The notes under the pieces are model-generated. The model had not been told where the DNA came from. It worked only from the letters and a program-made list of their open reading frames with translations, and searched no databases. Position numbers and translations under genes: made by a program. Below are positions 7,385 to 15,883 of a DNA stretch of 64,000 nucleotides, piece after piece. Numbering within the stretch: position 1 is the stretch's first letter; each line of letters opens with the position of its first letter. The stretch covers positions 1 through 64,000 of the forward strand of contig NZ_FWXY01000021.1 in assembly GCF_900176365.1 (NCBI RefSeq). The letters run 5' to 3'. The DNA is from Desulfocicer vacuolatum DSM 3385 (GTDB lineage: Bacteria; Desulfobacterota; Desulfobacteria; Desulfobacterales; Desulfobacteraceae).

Positions 7385-7475
7385 CGAAAACATTTAAGTT
7401 GAGCGGAACGCTTCCAACACAATCATGCCGCCTCAAGAGTTCAAGAGCGTGTCCGCTCCAACTTACAGGTTACAT
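7385..7475 (-). repeat. attC-like site
   Basis: On the minus strand ATGTAAC is followed by AAGTTGGAGCGGAC, then a loop, then TCCGCTCAACTTAAATG and GTTTTCG. The order of elements matches the 60-bp-type attC (left box, L'', L', right box), and the stem has extra unpaired bases on one side. The right core GTTTTCG departs from GTTRRRY. It sits exactly between two same-strand small genes. Confidence 0.55.
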
Positions 7476-7504
7476 ATGACCAACCCCAAATTTTGCTAAT
7501 ATCC

Positions 7505-7744
7505 TTATTTTAAAGATTCTTGCAAATCATTTCTTAATTTTTCTAATGATGGAATTAATTGAATCTCAACACTGTTCATATTAAGAGCAACCAAGAGATA
7601 TTCAGAAACATTTTTTCTGTCAGGCATTTCGATATCTTCGACTGATAACGTGGCTAAATAATCGTTTAGTTTTACACATTCTGAATGTGAAAGAGTGCCT
7701 TCCTCAGATTTAAGTTTTATCAATTTTTTGTATTCAAAAATCAT
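7505..7744 (-). CDS. Small hypothetical protein
   Basis: A 79-residue predicted helical, soluble protein starting MIFEYKKLIKLKSEEG, with no recognised domain. It is rich in Lys, Glu and Leu. Its start lies 30 bases after the stop of the upstream exported-protein gene, so the two are probably co-transcribed. The stop is followed within 30 bases by an attC-like site. It is the last gene of a three-gene unit (9072 to 7505) that may have moved as one cassette. Confidence 0.5.
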   Translation of the reverse strand: MIFEYKKLIKLKSEEGTLSHSECVKLNDYLATLSVEDIEMPDRKNVSEYLLVALNMNSVEIQLIPSLEKLRNDLQESLK

Positions 7745-7774
7745 ATATTTACCTCTTTATATTTGTAATAAAGG

Positions 7775-8326
7775 CTATTCAAGCCAATTATATTCATATG
7801 GGTAAGTAAAATATGCCAAATCTTTAGGCAAACAACCTATAAGTTCATAATTCCACGAAAAATCGTCACCAAGCTGTTTGTATGCTTTCAAAAAAAGATC
7901 ATTATCAAAATAAACTTGAATAGTTTTGGTAACGGTAGGCATAACTGAGATTGGTAATGTTTCTTTTTTTTGAACAACAAGAGTGTTAGTTGTTTTATTG
8001 AAAAATTTTATATTGACAATAATATATGTAATATATTCTGATGTGTTGTTTGTAAATTTTGCAGTGAAATAACAATCATGTGGAGTTGTATACCGTCCTT
8101 CTTTTGGCAACCATTCCATAGGAAAACCTGGGCAACCCATTTTTTCCTCGCCCATTTTATATTTCTTTCTATTTTCTTGGTTCCATTTCCTTATTTTCCG
8201 CTTATCCAAAACATGCGCAATATCACCTGACGTAATATCATCAAACATAGAAGCAGATGAATAAGGTACATAAGTAGCAATCAAAAAAAAGCATAAACAA
8301 ATAGACACAGTATTTTTTTTACTCAT
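7775..8326 (-). CDS. Exported hypothetical protein
   Basis: A 183-residue protein with a Sec-type signal peptide: MSKKN, a hydrophobic core ICLCFFLIATYV and a probable cut near SSA-SM at about residue 26. The mature part has a CPGFP segment, then an immunoglobulin-like beta-rich stretch (CYFTAKFTNNTSEYITYIIV, then VNIKFFNKTTNTLVV), reminiscent of periplasmic beta-sandwich proteins. Three cysteines (in GCPG, DCYF and GCLP) could include a disulfide bond. It is 20 bases downstream of another exported-protein gene, so an operon is likely. The function is unknown. Confidence 0.65.
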   Translation of the reverse strand: MSKKNTVSICLCFFLIATYVPYSSASMFDDITSGDIAHVLDKRKIRKWNQENRKKYKMGEEKMGCPGFPMEWLPKEGRYTTPHDCYFTAKFTNNTSEYITYIIVNIKFFNKTTNTLVVQKKETLPISVMPTVTKTIQVYFDNDLFLKAYKQLGDDFSWNYELIGCLPKDLAYFTYPYEYNWLE

Positions 8327-8346
8327 AGAATTTCCTCAACCGATAT

Positions 8347-9072
8347 TTATTTCCAATTATTCATATTGTTGCATTCATTAGTATTTGTAAATTTGTTCTT
8401 TAAACTTGAAATATACTTCTCAATCGCACATGCCCCAACAATTTCTCCCCAATGTGGTCCGATTTTTTTATTAGTACTTATGTCAGGTGGTAGCTCACTT
8501 AAATATCTTTGCAAACAATCTGCGGTTGCCGATTTCATTGCTGTTTCACACTCATTTTGAGATACAGCATAGCATTGCCTATAGATTTGATTATCTTGAC
8601 AAACAAGCTTGGGTAATAAGGCATACATTCCAACAGCCCACGGATTATCTGTTATTTTTGGGCAGTCTTCTCTGGATGTTTCAATTTTTATTCTTAAGGT
8701 ATTATTTTCATCATAGTAATAACGGCCTATAGTAGCACCAATAGCAAAAAAGGGATCATCTGGGTCTGAACAATCTTCTTTTATAGCATTTTTCTTGAAA
8801 CCTTCCTCCCAGTCTGCAGTCGTGGTTTTTGCACCATAAGTTTCAAACATATATTGATTCATGGCCTGAAAATCGGTTAAATAGCGATAAATAAACATTT
8901 TGCCATCCACCACAGTATTTTTTAAAATTATGAAACGATCAACATTTATCGGGCATTTGCTGTTTAAATCGCTTGAAATGGTAAGCAAAAGATTATTTAT
9001 TTTTGTATCAAGCTCACTGCCAGATGCTAATGATGTTAAAAAAAATAAAAACAAAGAAAGGGAGTAAAACAT
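8347..9072 (-). CDS. Exported hypothetical protein
   Basis: A 241-residue protein beginning MFYSLSLFLFFLTSLASGSE, a clear signal peptide with a cut after about residue 18. The ATG at 9072 is chosen; a TTG four codons earlier is possible. The mature region has many cysteines (KCPI, DCSD, DCPK, VCQDNQIYRQC, NECETA, DCLQ, ACAI), suggesting several disulfides in the periplasm or outside the cell. I do not recognise a family. It heads a likely three-gene unit with two further small genes. Confidence 0.65.
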   Translation of the reverse strand: MFYSLSLFLFFLTSLASGSELDTKINNLLLTISSDLNSKCPINVDRFIILKNTVVDGKMFIYRYLTDFQAMNQYMFETYGAKTTTADWEEGFKKNAIKEDCSDPDDPFFAIGATIGRYYYDENNTLRIKIETSREDCPKITDNPWAVGMYALLPKLVCQDNQIYRQCYAVSQNECETAMKSATADCLQRYLSELPPDISTNKKIGPHWGEIVGACAIEKYISSLKNKFTNTNECNNMNNWK

Positions 9073-9174
9073 AAATCTGCCCAATTTATTTCACCGTATA
9101 TTTCCAGAAATTTATTTTTCATATTTGAAAAAATATCGTTCTCAATCCTGAATGAATATCCTCCTGTTTTTTTG

Positions 9175-9564
9175 TCAGGGGGGATACCTTAAGTGCTGAT
9201 CCATTATTTGGGGATTGAATTGATTTAAATGATTATTGAACATCTCTTCTTCTCCGATATTTAAATCACTTGCGTCATAAGTAGTAAAATCAAAGGGACT
9301 TTCTATACGATATATTTTTTTAGCATACAAATTGTTATACTCTTCGAACAACACTCTGAGATCATGTCCCTTTTTATGCCTTCCTGTCTTTTTCAGAATG
9401 GCATACTTTAGAAATATTTCTAACGCATGATAAAGTTGGTATGCGACAGCATTTTGATATTCTCCTGTTTCGTTTTGGTGTTGAGCTGCCACTTCTCCAA
9501 GTTCCAGGTATGCCATGCTCATCAAGAAATATGCTTCTGAGTTATTTGCTTTCTTCTCCTGCAC
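9175..9564 (-). CDS. HEPN-like domain protein
   Basis: A 129-residue helical protein. The central region AYQLYHALEIFLKYAILKK, followed by a GRHKKGHDLRVLFEEYN stretch, resembles HEPN proteins, where a helix rich in aromatic and basic residues precedes a GHDL-type turn. The usual R-x4-6-H ribonuclease motif is not clear, so catalysis is uncertain. The start is GTG at 9564, preceded by GGAG at good spacing; upstream, the membrane-protein gene ends 15 bases away, suggesting co-expression. HEPN proteins commonly act as RNases or toxin partners in defence and stress responses. The partner here could be the membrane protein. The assignment is tentative. Confidence 0.5.
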   Translation of the reverse strand: MQEKKANNSEAYFLMSMAYLELGEVAAQHQNETGEYQNAVAYQLYHALEIFLKYAILKKTGRHKKGHDLRVLFEEYNNLYAKKIYRIESPFDFTTYDASDLNIGEEEMFNNHLNQFNPQIMDQHLRYPP

Positions 9565-9579
9565 GAAACACGCTCCAAT

Positions 9580-9984
9580 TTACTTTGCGGATAAATATAA
9601 GCTGCCAAACACGACGACTACCAATATCATACTCAGGACAAAGCCAATAATTATGGCAAGAAACTGACTTGTTAATTTAAATATGAGTGTAAATGTTCGG
9701 GTTCTTTTTTTCGATTCAAGACTTGTATTGGCAATTCTTGCCGCTTTTAAACGAAAAAAGTAAATGATGACTGCTGGAGTACCGAACATAAAAAAAGTTG
9801 TCATAAAGAGGAACACAGGGTTTGCGCCTGGATTTGACATGCCATCAAACATTATCCCCGATACGACTAGCGTCGAACCAATAGCAGCTATTTTCATTCT
9901 TTTTGCAAAACCCACTTTTATCAAACAGCAAACAAGCTCGAAAAAAGCCCATATGGCTACCATAAATATCCATGATGCATCCAT
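9580..9984 (-). CDS. Four-helix membrane protein, unknown
   Basis: A 134-residue protein with four hydrophobic helices: about residues 4-24 (WIFMVAIWAFFELVCCLI), 31-50, 56-75 (NPVFLFMTTFFMFGTPAVII) and 106-130 (FLAIIIGFVLSMILVVVVFG). A basic loop RLKAARIANTSLESKKR separates the last pair. The ATG at 9984 has a GGAG seven bases upstream; the in-frame TTG before it is less likely. I do not recognise a family. The downstream HEPN-like gene suggests a two-gene unit. Confidence 0.6.
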   Translation of the reverse strand: MDASWIFMVAIWAFFELVCCLIKVGFAKRMKIAAIGSTLVVSGIMFDGMSNPGANPVFLFMTTFFMFGTPAVIIYFFRLKAARIANTSLESKKRTRTFTLIFKLTSQFLAIIIGFVLSMILVVVVFGSLYLSAK

Positions 9985-10021
9985 TATTGTCTCCAATATT
10001 AATTAAGAACCGAACAGTATT

Positions 10022-10150
10022 AATAAGTGGAAATTTTCCATGCTATTGGGTGTAATAGATGCCAATATTGTCCACCTATTGTGATATTAAGTCAAAAAAC
10101 TGGAAAACGTTTCCATCTATGCGTTTCCAGCTTGAGATTTTCCACTTATT
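10022..10150. repeat. Palindromic non-coding segment with internal direct repeats
   Basis: Outer arms AATAAGTGGAAA (near 10021) and TTTCCACTTATT (near 10139) pair. Inside, CTGGAAAACG and CGTTTCCAG form a smaller stem. TCCACCTATTGTGATATTAAG and TCCACTTATTGCAATATTGAG are near-identical direct repeats. It precedes the two-gene unit at 9175-9984 and could be part of its control region or an element boundary. It lacks attC core boxes. Bases 10151-10517 hold no gene I can support. Confidence 0.4.
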
Positions 10151-10517
10151 GCAATATTGAGATGGGTTCAGGAGAAAATGAAGGAACATCTATTTCATTG
10201 ATTTTGCATTAACCAAAGGAAATAAAAAAATCAACCATCTCCCAGCCCAAATCCCGGAAAAGAACCAAACTACCCGAACCGGAGAGGTTCTTTTTCCCTT
10301 TGTTACTCAAAACACATTACTCCGATTATCATTTTTTTCAAGTGAAAATAACAATTGTAGTATTCAATTTTGCTTTCCTTCAAAATTGTTTTAAATTTCT
10401 TGAAAGCAATCTCATTTTTTCAGGAAGGGTCAAAAAAAGTGTAAAATATTTTTGCAGGGATATGAAAGATGCCTGAATTATTGATATTGTATTCAGCCTC
10501 CCTCTGGAAGGGCAGGG

Positions 10518-11810
10518 CTAATGATGCCTCCGGGGCGTCATTTTTGAAATTTGTGATTCCTCAATTAAGTGAACCGGTTGTTCCAGTCGCGTTAATTTCT
10601 TTGTGTAGTAATCATCAATGGTTTCCTTTACCGACTTACCCGCCTCGGCCTTGAACACATCAATCATGTTGGATTTTAATATATGGAAGGATATTTCTCC
10701 TATGCTTGCTGCAAACAGTATATCTGTTTCATATTCAATGGCCGATCTTGAGGTTTTTACACCAAGATGCTCTTTATTTTTTAAAAAGTGATTTTCATAA
10801 AAATTTATAATTTCTGCCTCTTCCTCTTTTAATTTCAAAACAAGATAACCGGCGGCTCTGGCAAAATGATGATCCACCACAGAGTCCATACCCAGATTTT
10901 TTGTCACAGGAATCAATGCCCGAAGATTTTTCTTTTTTTCCGGTTCAACATGGATAAAAATGGATTCAATGTGCTCATATTCTTCAGCAATCATCTGCTC
11001 CACCTTGTCTGTCACTTCATGGGCCTTGTATAAAGAGAGCAATGGGCGGGTTATGATGACGCATTCAACCATTTTAAATGGACCGGATTGACGGATTTTG
11101 ACGGTGCCAACCCCTTTAACTCCCCTGATATTTTTTATTTTTTCTTCAATCTCTTCTTCCAGATCCGGGTCCAGGTTGGCGTCCAATAAAATGAGCAGGG
11201 CAATCCAGGCATTTTCAGCACCGATTTTCACCAGGACCAGGGAAATTATGATAATAATAACTCCTTCGGCATAGGGAATTCTGTAATAGACTAATAAGAT
11301 ACCCACAAGCACTGCAAGGGAGGTGAATATATCCAGAAAAGCTTCCTTGGAACTGGCAATTAATGATTGTGAGCCAATGGCATGGCCTACACTGGATTCC
11401 ATTTTTGCAATGATCACCCCGGCAATGGAAGAAATAAGACTGGCAGCAATGGGAAATACGGGAAATGAGGTCACCGAGCCAAGATGGAATAATTTATGGA
11501 TGCCATCTTTGAAAAGATCAATCCCGGCCATGAAAATAAAGATTCCCACCACCAGGCAGGCAAGGGTTTCGGCGCGGTATAACCCATAGGGAAATCGGGT
11601 GGTTTTGCCCCTGGAGGCAATCCAGAGGCCAAAACCGGATGCCGCATGGGTCATGAGATCTGCAGCGCTGTGGATGGCATCGGCAATGAGTACCTGGTAA
11701 TTAAAAAGATACCCCACAATGCCTTTCATGATGGCAAGAGCAAGGGAAATGAGCACCGAAATAAAGGCAACGGTCCGGCCTTTTTTTAAATTTTTTACTT
11801 TGTCTTCCAT
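10518..11810 (-). CDS. Cation diffusion facilitator fused to NifX/NifB-like cofactor domain
   Basis: A 430-residue protein. Residues 1-220 are a CDF transporter with about six membrane helices and the metal-binding ADAIHSAADLMTH motif (the HxxxD type) in helix 2. A second candidate set lies in helix 5 (SKEAFLDIFTSLAVL). Residues 220-290 form the cytoplasmic ferredoxin-like CDF domain. Residues 300-400 resemble the dinitrogenase iron-molybdenum cofactor (NifX/NifB) fold (VDHHFARAAGYLVL, and YETDILFAASIGEISFHIL). CDF proteins export divalent metals using proton exchange; the added domain may bind a metal or cluster. The fusion is found mainly in anaerobes. The gene stands alone. The metal is unknown. 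Confidence 0.85.
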   Translation of the reverse strand: MEDKVKNLKKGRTVAFISVLISLALAIMKGIVGYLFNYQVLIADAIHSAADLMTHAASGFGLWIASRGKTTRFPYGLYRAETLACLVVGIFIFMAGIDLFKDGIHKLFHLGSVTSFPVFPIAASLISSIAGVIIAKMESSVGHAIGSQSLIASSKEAFLDIFTSLAVLVGILLVYYRIPYAEGVIIIIISLVLVKIGAENAWIALLILLDANLDPDLEEEIEEKIKNIRGVKGVGTVKIRQSGPFKMVECVIITRPLLSLYKAHEVTDKVEQMIAEEYEHIESIFIHVEPEKKKNLRALIPVTKNLGMDSVVDHHFARAAGYLVLKLKEEEAEIINFYENHFLKNKEHLGVKTSRSAIEYETDILFAASIGEISFHILKSNMIDVFKAEAGKSVKETIDDYYTKKLTRLEQPVHLIEESQISKMTPRRHH

Positions 11811-12075
11811 GATTCATTATTCCCGGGTTTAAAGTATTAAATGGATCTTGGAATTTTATTTCATCCTCTCGATACTACTCCTTTAAATTAGTTTTCGTCA
11901 AGCGAGATCAGCCATGATATAAGCGCCACGATTAGAATTTTGTCATATTTGCATGGGCAAAAGAGAAGCCCAGGCACCATTAAGCAAAGTGGTAACATCA
12001 AGCAGAGCACGCCCGGTGACCTTCCGAATTTCCTCAGCATAATATGGATAATGAGAAATTGAAGCCTTGAAGCTT
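11811..12075. other. Non-coding gap
   Basis: This is the intergenic region upstream of two divergent transcription units. I see no gene, strong hairpin or repeat in it. It should hold the promoter of the CDF gene near 11811-11900. Confidence 0.3.
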
Positions 12076-12171
12076 GCTGTTAAAAATTATAAGAAAGCCG
12101 TGGAAGAGGATTACTACCATATCATTAAAGGGATGAAACGCCAGGTTGTGGACAAAAAGGAATTTTTATAA
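12076..12171 (+). pseudogene. C-terminal remnant of an unknown gene
   Basis: An open frame AVKNYKKAVEEDYYHIIKG, then MKRQVVDKKEFL, ends in TAA that overlaps the next ATG as TAATG. It has an in-frame stop about eight codons before and no start. The tight coupling to the next gene suggests that an upstream operon partner was deleted and only its 3' end was kept. The family is unrecognised. Confidence 0.35.
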
Positions 12172-13079
12172 TGTCGTTGTTAAAAAATATTGAAACACAG
12201 GGGTTAATGTTTGACGGTGCCATGGGAACCATGCTGATTCAGGCCGGGCTTGAAAGCGGAACCGTTCCTGAAACATGGGTGCTTGAAAGGCCGGAGGAAA
12301 TTATAAAGGTTCACCAGGGCTATGCCGATGCCGGGGCTGATGTTTTAATCACCAATACCTTTGGCGGTAATCCCATTAAGCTTAAAAAAGCCGGGCTTGA
12401 TAAAAAAACAGAGCAAATCAACAAAGTCGCAGCCGGTCTCACAAAATCAATAGCCAAGGATCAATGCCTTGTGGCCGGTAATATCGGCCCCACCGGAGAG
12501 TTGATTCAGGCCGGTGGCACCATATCAGAAGAGGCTGTTAAAGACTGTTTTGCAGCCCAAGCCCAGGCCCTGGTCCAAGGGGGAGTGGATCTGTTTTTAG
12601 TGCAGACTTTTTTTAATTTAAAAGAAATTATATCGGCCATTCAGGGGATTCAGTCAGTGAGTGATTTACCTGTTTTTGCGTCCATGACTTTTCAGGAATA
12701 CCCAAAGGGATTTTCAACCATCATGGGGGATTCTGTGGAATACAGTATGAACGCATTAAAAGATGCCAATGCCCTGGTGGTGGGGGCCAATTGTTCCCTG
12801 GGAAGTGACCGCATGGTATTGTTGGCAAAGGAGGTGCGAAGGGCTGTTTCCACTCCGGTGATGGTGGCACCCAATGCAGGGTCCCCTGTGGTTCGGCAGG
12901 GAAAAACCCGGTACAGTGAAGATGCCCGCACTTTTTCTGAAAATATGTATGCCATAAAAAAGTTGGGAGTGGAAGTGCTGGGGGGCTGTTGCGGCACGAC
13001 ACCGGAGTATATTCGTCAAACAATTGAAAAGACGAGAGTCAAAAAACAGTGCATGCTCAAGGCCAAGATTTCGGAGTGA
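12171..13079 (+). CDS. Homocysteine S-methyltransferase-domain protein
   Basis: A 302-residue protein equal to the N-terminal (homocysteine-binding) module of cobalamin-dependent methionine synthase MetH, here as a stand-alone protein. The zinc-site cysteines are visible: VVGANCSLG near residue 208 and GGCCGTTPEYI near residue 273. The N-terminus FDGAMGTMLIQAG and GNIGPTGELI are typical of the family. It probably transfers a methyl group to homocysteine, receiving it from a separate corrinoid protein. The stop codon of an upstream remnant overlaps its ATG. It faces the aminomutase gene convergently. Confidence 0.88.
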   Translation: MSLLKNIETQGLMFDGAMGTMLIQAGLESGTVPETWVLERPEEIIKVHQGYADAGADVLITNTFGGNPIKLKKAGLDKKTEQINKVAAGLTKSIAKDQCLVAGNIGPTGELIQAGGTISEEAVKDCFAAQAQALVQGGVDLFLVQTFFNLKEIISAIQGIQSVSDLPVFASMTFQEYPKGFSTIMGDSVEYSMNALKDANALVVGANCSLGSDRMVLLAKEVRRAVSTPVMVAPNAGSPVVRQGKTRYSEDARTFSENMYAIKKLGVEVLGGCCGTTPEYIRQTIEKTRVKKQCMLKAKISE

Positions 13080-13241
13080 ATATGCCGCTCGGGGGCTTGG
13101 TTCTAACTTTGCCCAGTGCATATGCACAAGACACCCAACGATTTAATATTGTAAATGATTTCAAATAATTAATTCTTTACACCTGATACATGCTGCCAAC
13201 GGTGGACGAACATGAAATCAAGCCCCCCCCCTCGGCATATT
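13079..13241. repeat. Long inverted repeat between convergent genes
   Basis: Arms ATATGCCGCTCGGGGGCTTG (from about 13080) and CAAGCCCCCCCCCTCGGCAT (about 13218-13238) are complementary with few mismatches and enclose about 115 bases. The position between two converging genes suggests a bidirectional terminator or a palindromic repeat element. There is no gene inside. Confidence 0.5.
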
Positions 13242-13334
13242 TGAAAACCGGCAATCCTGAAATTAAGTGATGACAATGCAGTGGGAGAAAACATCTGCAT
13301 GGTTAATCTCTCTAAAACTTGAGATGCAATAATA

Positions 13335-15521
13335 TTAAATTTGGATATTGCTGTATTGTTCAGTGATTTTAAAATCGTAATCAGGATACTCATACAAAGA
13401 ATGTCTTTTTTCCGATTGTCCGATGGAATACCCCCAAATGCTCTTATAATCGGAAATGTCTTCCCCCATATTGCTCAATTGATGTAAATAGTCATTGATC
13501 GCTTTGGATTCTACAATGATGACTTTTCCCATTTTATTGATAATGGGACTGTGAAGACGACTGGGATCATGATCAAACTGAAGAATCCGTCTGCCTCTTC
13601 TTGTGATGCCGATGGTTCGAAAGGACATGCTTTTGCCCACTCCCGGCATGTTGAGCACACTTTTATCCGTGGAAAGAAAGGGCAATTGAAGTTTTTCTTT
13701 TAAACCAATGATGTTTTCAACCATCCGGGGAGGATCAAAAGCGAAATTTTTAATTTTTTCATGGTATTCTTCTGGAATCATGCCAATGTATTTTTCTTCA
13801 TTTTGTTCCTGGATTAATCTGGCATTTGTGGCAAAATTATAGAGATTTTCATTATGGCCTTTGACACTGAAGGAATAATAAGGAAGGATGCCGATATCGT
13901 TTAAAACTTTTCTTAATTTTGCACCATGTCCCCGTCGGGATGCTGCCGTAATATAAACATGCTGATTGGTCACAATCCAGCCGGCCGATAAAATTCTCTG
14001 AACCGCTTTTTGGGCCTCGGGTGTAATTTCCATGGGCGAAATAAAGTGGGTTTGAATTACAAACTGGCAGATCCCGATTTTTACTGCTTTTTCCCGAAAT
14101 TCTTTGAGTATGCTTATCAATTCAGGATTAATTCTCTGGGGGAGATACACAGGAATTCTTGTGCCCAGCCGAACCCGCTGTATTTCGGCAAATTTTTCAC
14201 CGTCAGGGCGTTTTTTATTGGCCTTAATTTTTCTGACAGCCATATTATATACAGCCTCAAGAATTTTTTTTAACGATCTGTTGGAATTCATAAAGGCATC
14301 ACCGCCGGTGATAAGGATATCCCTGAGCTGGGCGTCTTTTTCAAAATACTGCATGTATTTTTCAAGCCTGACTGACCATGATTCATCCGGTTTTAACTCA
14401 TCCAGGTTGAAATTGAGAATGCCGTTTTGAAAGTTATACATTCTCTGGCATGAGGAACAAAGACCACCACATGCCCTGCCCGTGGTATCAGGGATGAGAA
14501 TGGCAACTTCCGGATATCTTCTGTGAACATTATTGCGGGAAGGAAGAATCCAGCCTGCGGCATTGGGTTTGCCCGGTTCAACCGTATCTTCTTTTTCCCA
14601 TGCCGTAATGCTCCCGAAATTTTCCACAAGTTCCTTGCTGTAGATTACATAATCTCTGATGGCAAGTTCAGCCCCCACAGCAAACCATGGCGCATTTACA
14701 TTTAACAACGAAAGGTAATAAAGATTGATGAAAAAAGGAATCCCTTTTTCCTCTGCATCATGGAGCACCTCCATGGTGATGGGGTCCAGGGAGTGGTTTA
14801 AAAGTTCATCAAGAAGATCAGGATTTCGCACGGCAAATTTCAAGTGAAAACTGGTTTCTTTCCACCACTCAAAGGCTGTTTTGAGTTTTTCCTCTTCGGT
14901 TAATCCCAGTTCAAAAAAATATTTGGGATCACTTATTTCCCCTTCATCCATTTTGGCGATGATGATCTTTAATATGCGTCGTTTATTTTTTTCCCTGAGC
15001 TGAATAATTTGGGGTTCTAATCCTGACGGGTAGAGCTCCATCCATTCTTCGATCTCTTCTCTTGCGGGGATTTCCCGTTTTTCTTTGCCGTTGAACTGCC
15101 GGAAAAGGTGAATCATATCGTCAAAGAAATCAGGACGGGCTCCCCCGGTGCCTCTGTGTATGGCCAGCCAGAGCAATTTGAAGGGATCATTTTCTGTTAA
15201 TACATCTTTGAAATTAGGATTTTCAATATCTACCCCGGCATGATCAATATAATCAAGGATTCTGATGGCCGCAATATCATTCCAGTCAAGGGCATTGATA
15301 TTGAAATCAGGTTCGGGTATATCCCTATAAAATTGATATACCGCTTTTTTATCCTTGATGGTATCCAGCACCCATTTTTTAATCTTTTTTTTGGCATCTT
15401 CATGGGTGGGTGAATGGGCCATTATTTTTTTTAATACAGGGTTTTCATTGAGAAGTCGTTTTAACAGTTTTATGGATTTAACGGGGACAATAACCTTATC
15501 TAATCTTACATGTCTTGGCAT
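13335..15521 (-). CDS. KamA-family radical SAM aminomutase, probable glutamate 2,3-aminomutase
   Basis: A 728-residue protein; the ATG at 15521 has a GAGG six bases upstream. The radical SAM cysteines are C351, C355 and C358 (CGGLCSSC). The GGDAF motif is at 406-410 and the PLP lysine at K630 (MPGVGK). Aligned by eye with lysine 2,3-aminomutase, its two Asp residues that hold the lysine side chain (Asp293, Asp330) are here K554 and N624. The same Lys/Asn pair is reported for glutamate 2,3-aminomutase. This predicts interconversion of L-glutamate and beta-glutamate, a known compatible solute. The N-terminal 250 residues are an extension absent from short KamA proteins. It lies downstream of glutamine synthetase and NAGGN genes. 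The family is secure; the substrate is inferred. Confidence 0.8.
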   Translation of the reverse strand: MPRHVRLDKVIVPVKSIKLLKRLLNENPVLKKIMAHSPTHEDAKKKIKKWVLDTIKDKKAVYQFYRDIPEPDFNINALDWNDIAAIRILDYIDHAGVDIENPNFKDVLTENDPFKLLWLAIHRGTGGARPDFFDDMIHLFRQFNGKEKREIPAREEIEEWMELYPSGLEPQIIQLREKNKRRILKIIIAKMDEGEISDPKYFFELGLTEEEKLKTAFEWWKETSFHLKFAVRNPDLLDELLNHSLDPITMEVLHDAEEKGIPFFINLYYLSLLNVNAPWFAVGAELAIRDYVIYSKELVENFGSITAWEKEDTVEPGKPNAAGWILPSRNNVHRRYPEVAILIPDTTGRACGGLCSSCQRMYNFQNGILNFNLDELKPDESWSVRLEKYMQYFEKDAQLRDILITGGDAFMNSNRSLKKILEAVYNMAVRKIKANKKRPDGEKFAEIQRVRLGTRIPVYLPQRINPELISILKEFREKAVKIGICQFVIQTHFISPMEITPEAQKAVQRILSAGWIVTNQHVYITAASRRGHGAKLRKVLNDIGILPYYSFSVKGHNENLYNFATNARLIQEQNEEKYIGMIPEEYHEKIKNFAFDPPRMVENIIGLKEKLQLPFLSTDKSVLNMPGVGKSMSFRTIGITRRGRRILQFDHDPSRLHSPIINKMGKVIIVESKAINDYLHQLSNMGEDISDYKSIWGYSIGQSEKRHSLYEYPDYDFKITEQYSNIQI

Positions 15522-15633
15522 ATTAAACCTCTTTTTTTGAATATAGCGGGGAAAAGGACAAAAGCACAATGATGTACAGATGCTCTGTTTTTCCCGAATA
15601 AAACAACTGATTTTTTTTGGGCTTTTGGTTGAT

Positions 15634-15749
15634 AAGAACATACCGGAATGCGCAGAATTTTTATTCATATTCAAGGCGAGGGGCCGTTCTATGTATAAAC
15701 GGCCCAGTGCAGAAGATAAATAAAAATACAATCAAACCGGTATGTTCTT
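15634..15749. repeat. Palindromic intergenic repeat (family C, copy 1)
   Basis: Arms AAGAACATACCGG (15634-15646) and CCGGTATGTTCTT (15737-15749) are perfectly complementary. An inner stem GGGCCGTT/AACGGCCC lies at 15681-15705. The sequence CATTCCGGTATGTT recurs near 44100 and CGGTATGTTCTTT near 45296. Confidence 0.6.
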
Positions 15750-15883
15750 TAGGGAGTCAGACCTTACTGATTTACCATTTAACAATCTCTGGTTATTATT
15801 TTACATAAATGAGATCCCGAATAAATGATAGATTGAAAATTGCTGATTCCCTTAACAAAAATAGCCTTAATACAATCTCCAGA

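Noticed and set aside
7385-7475. Reading the site as a plain terminator hairpin
   Set aside because: The stem has unpaired bases and outer boxes in attC order and no T-run follows, so attC-like is the better reading, though its right core is poor.
10022-10150. Another attC site at the high-coordinate end of the array
   Set aside because: It is palindromic but lacks GTTRRRY/RYYYAAC boxes, so it is listed only as a repeat.
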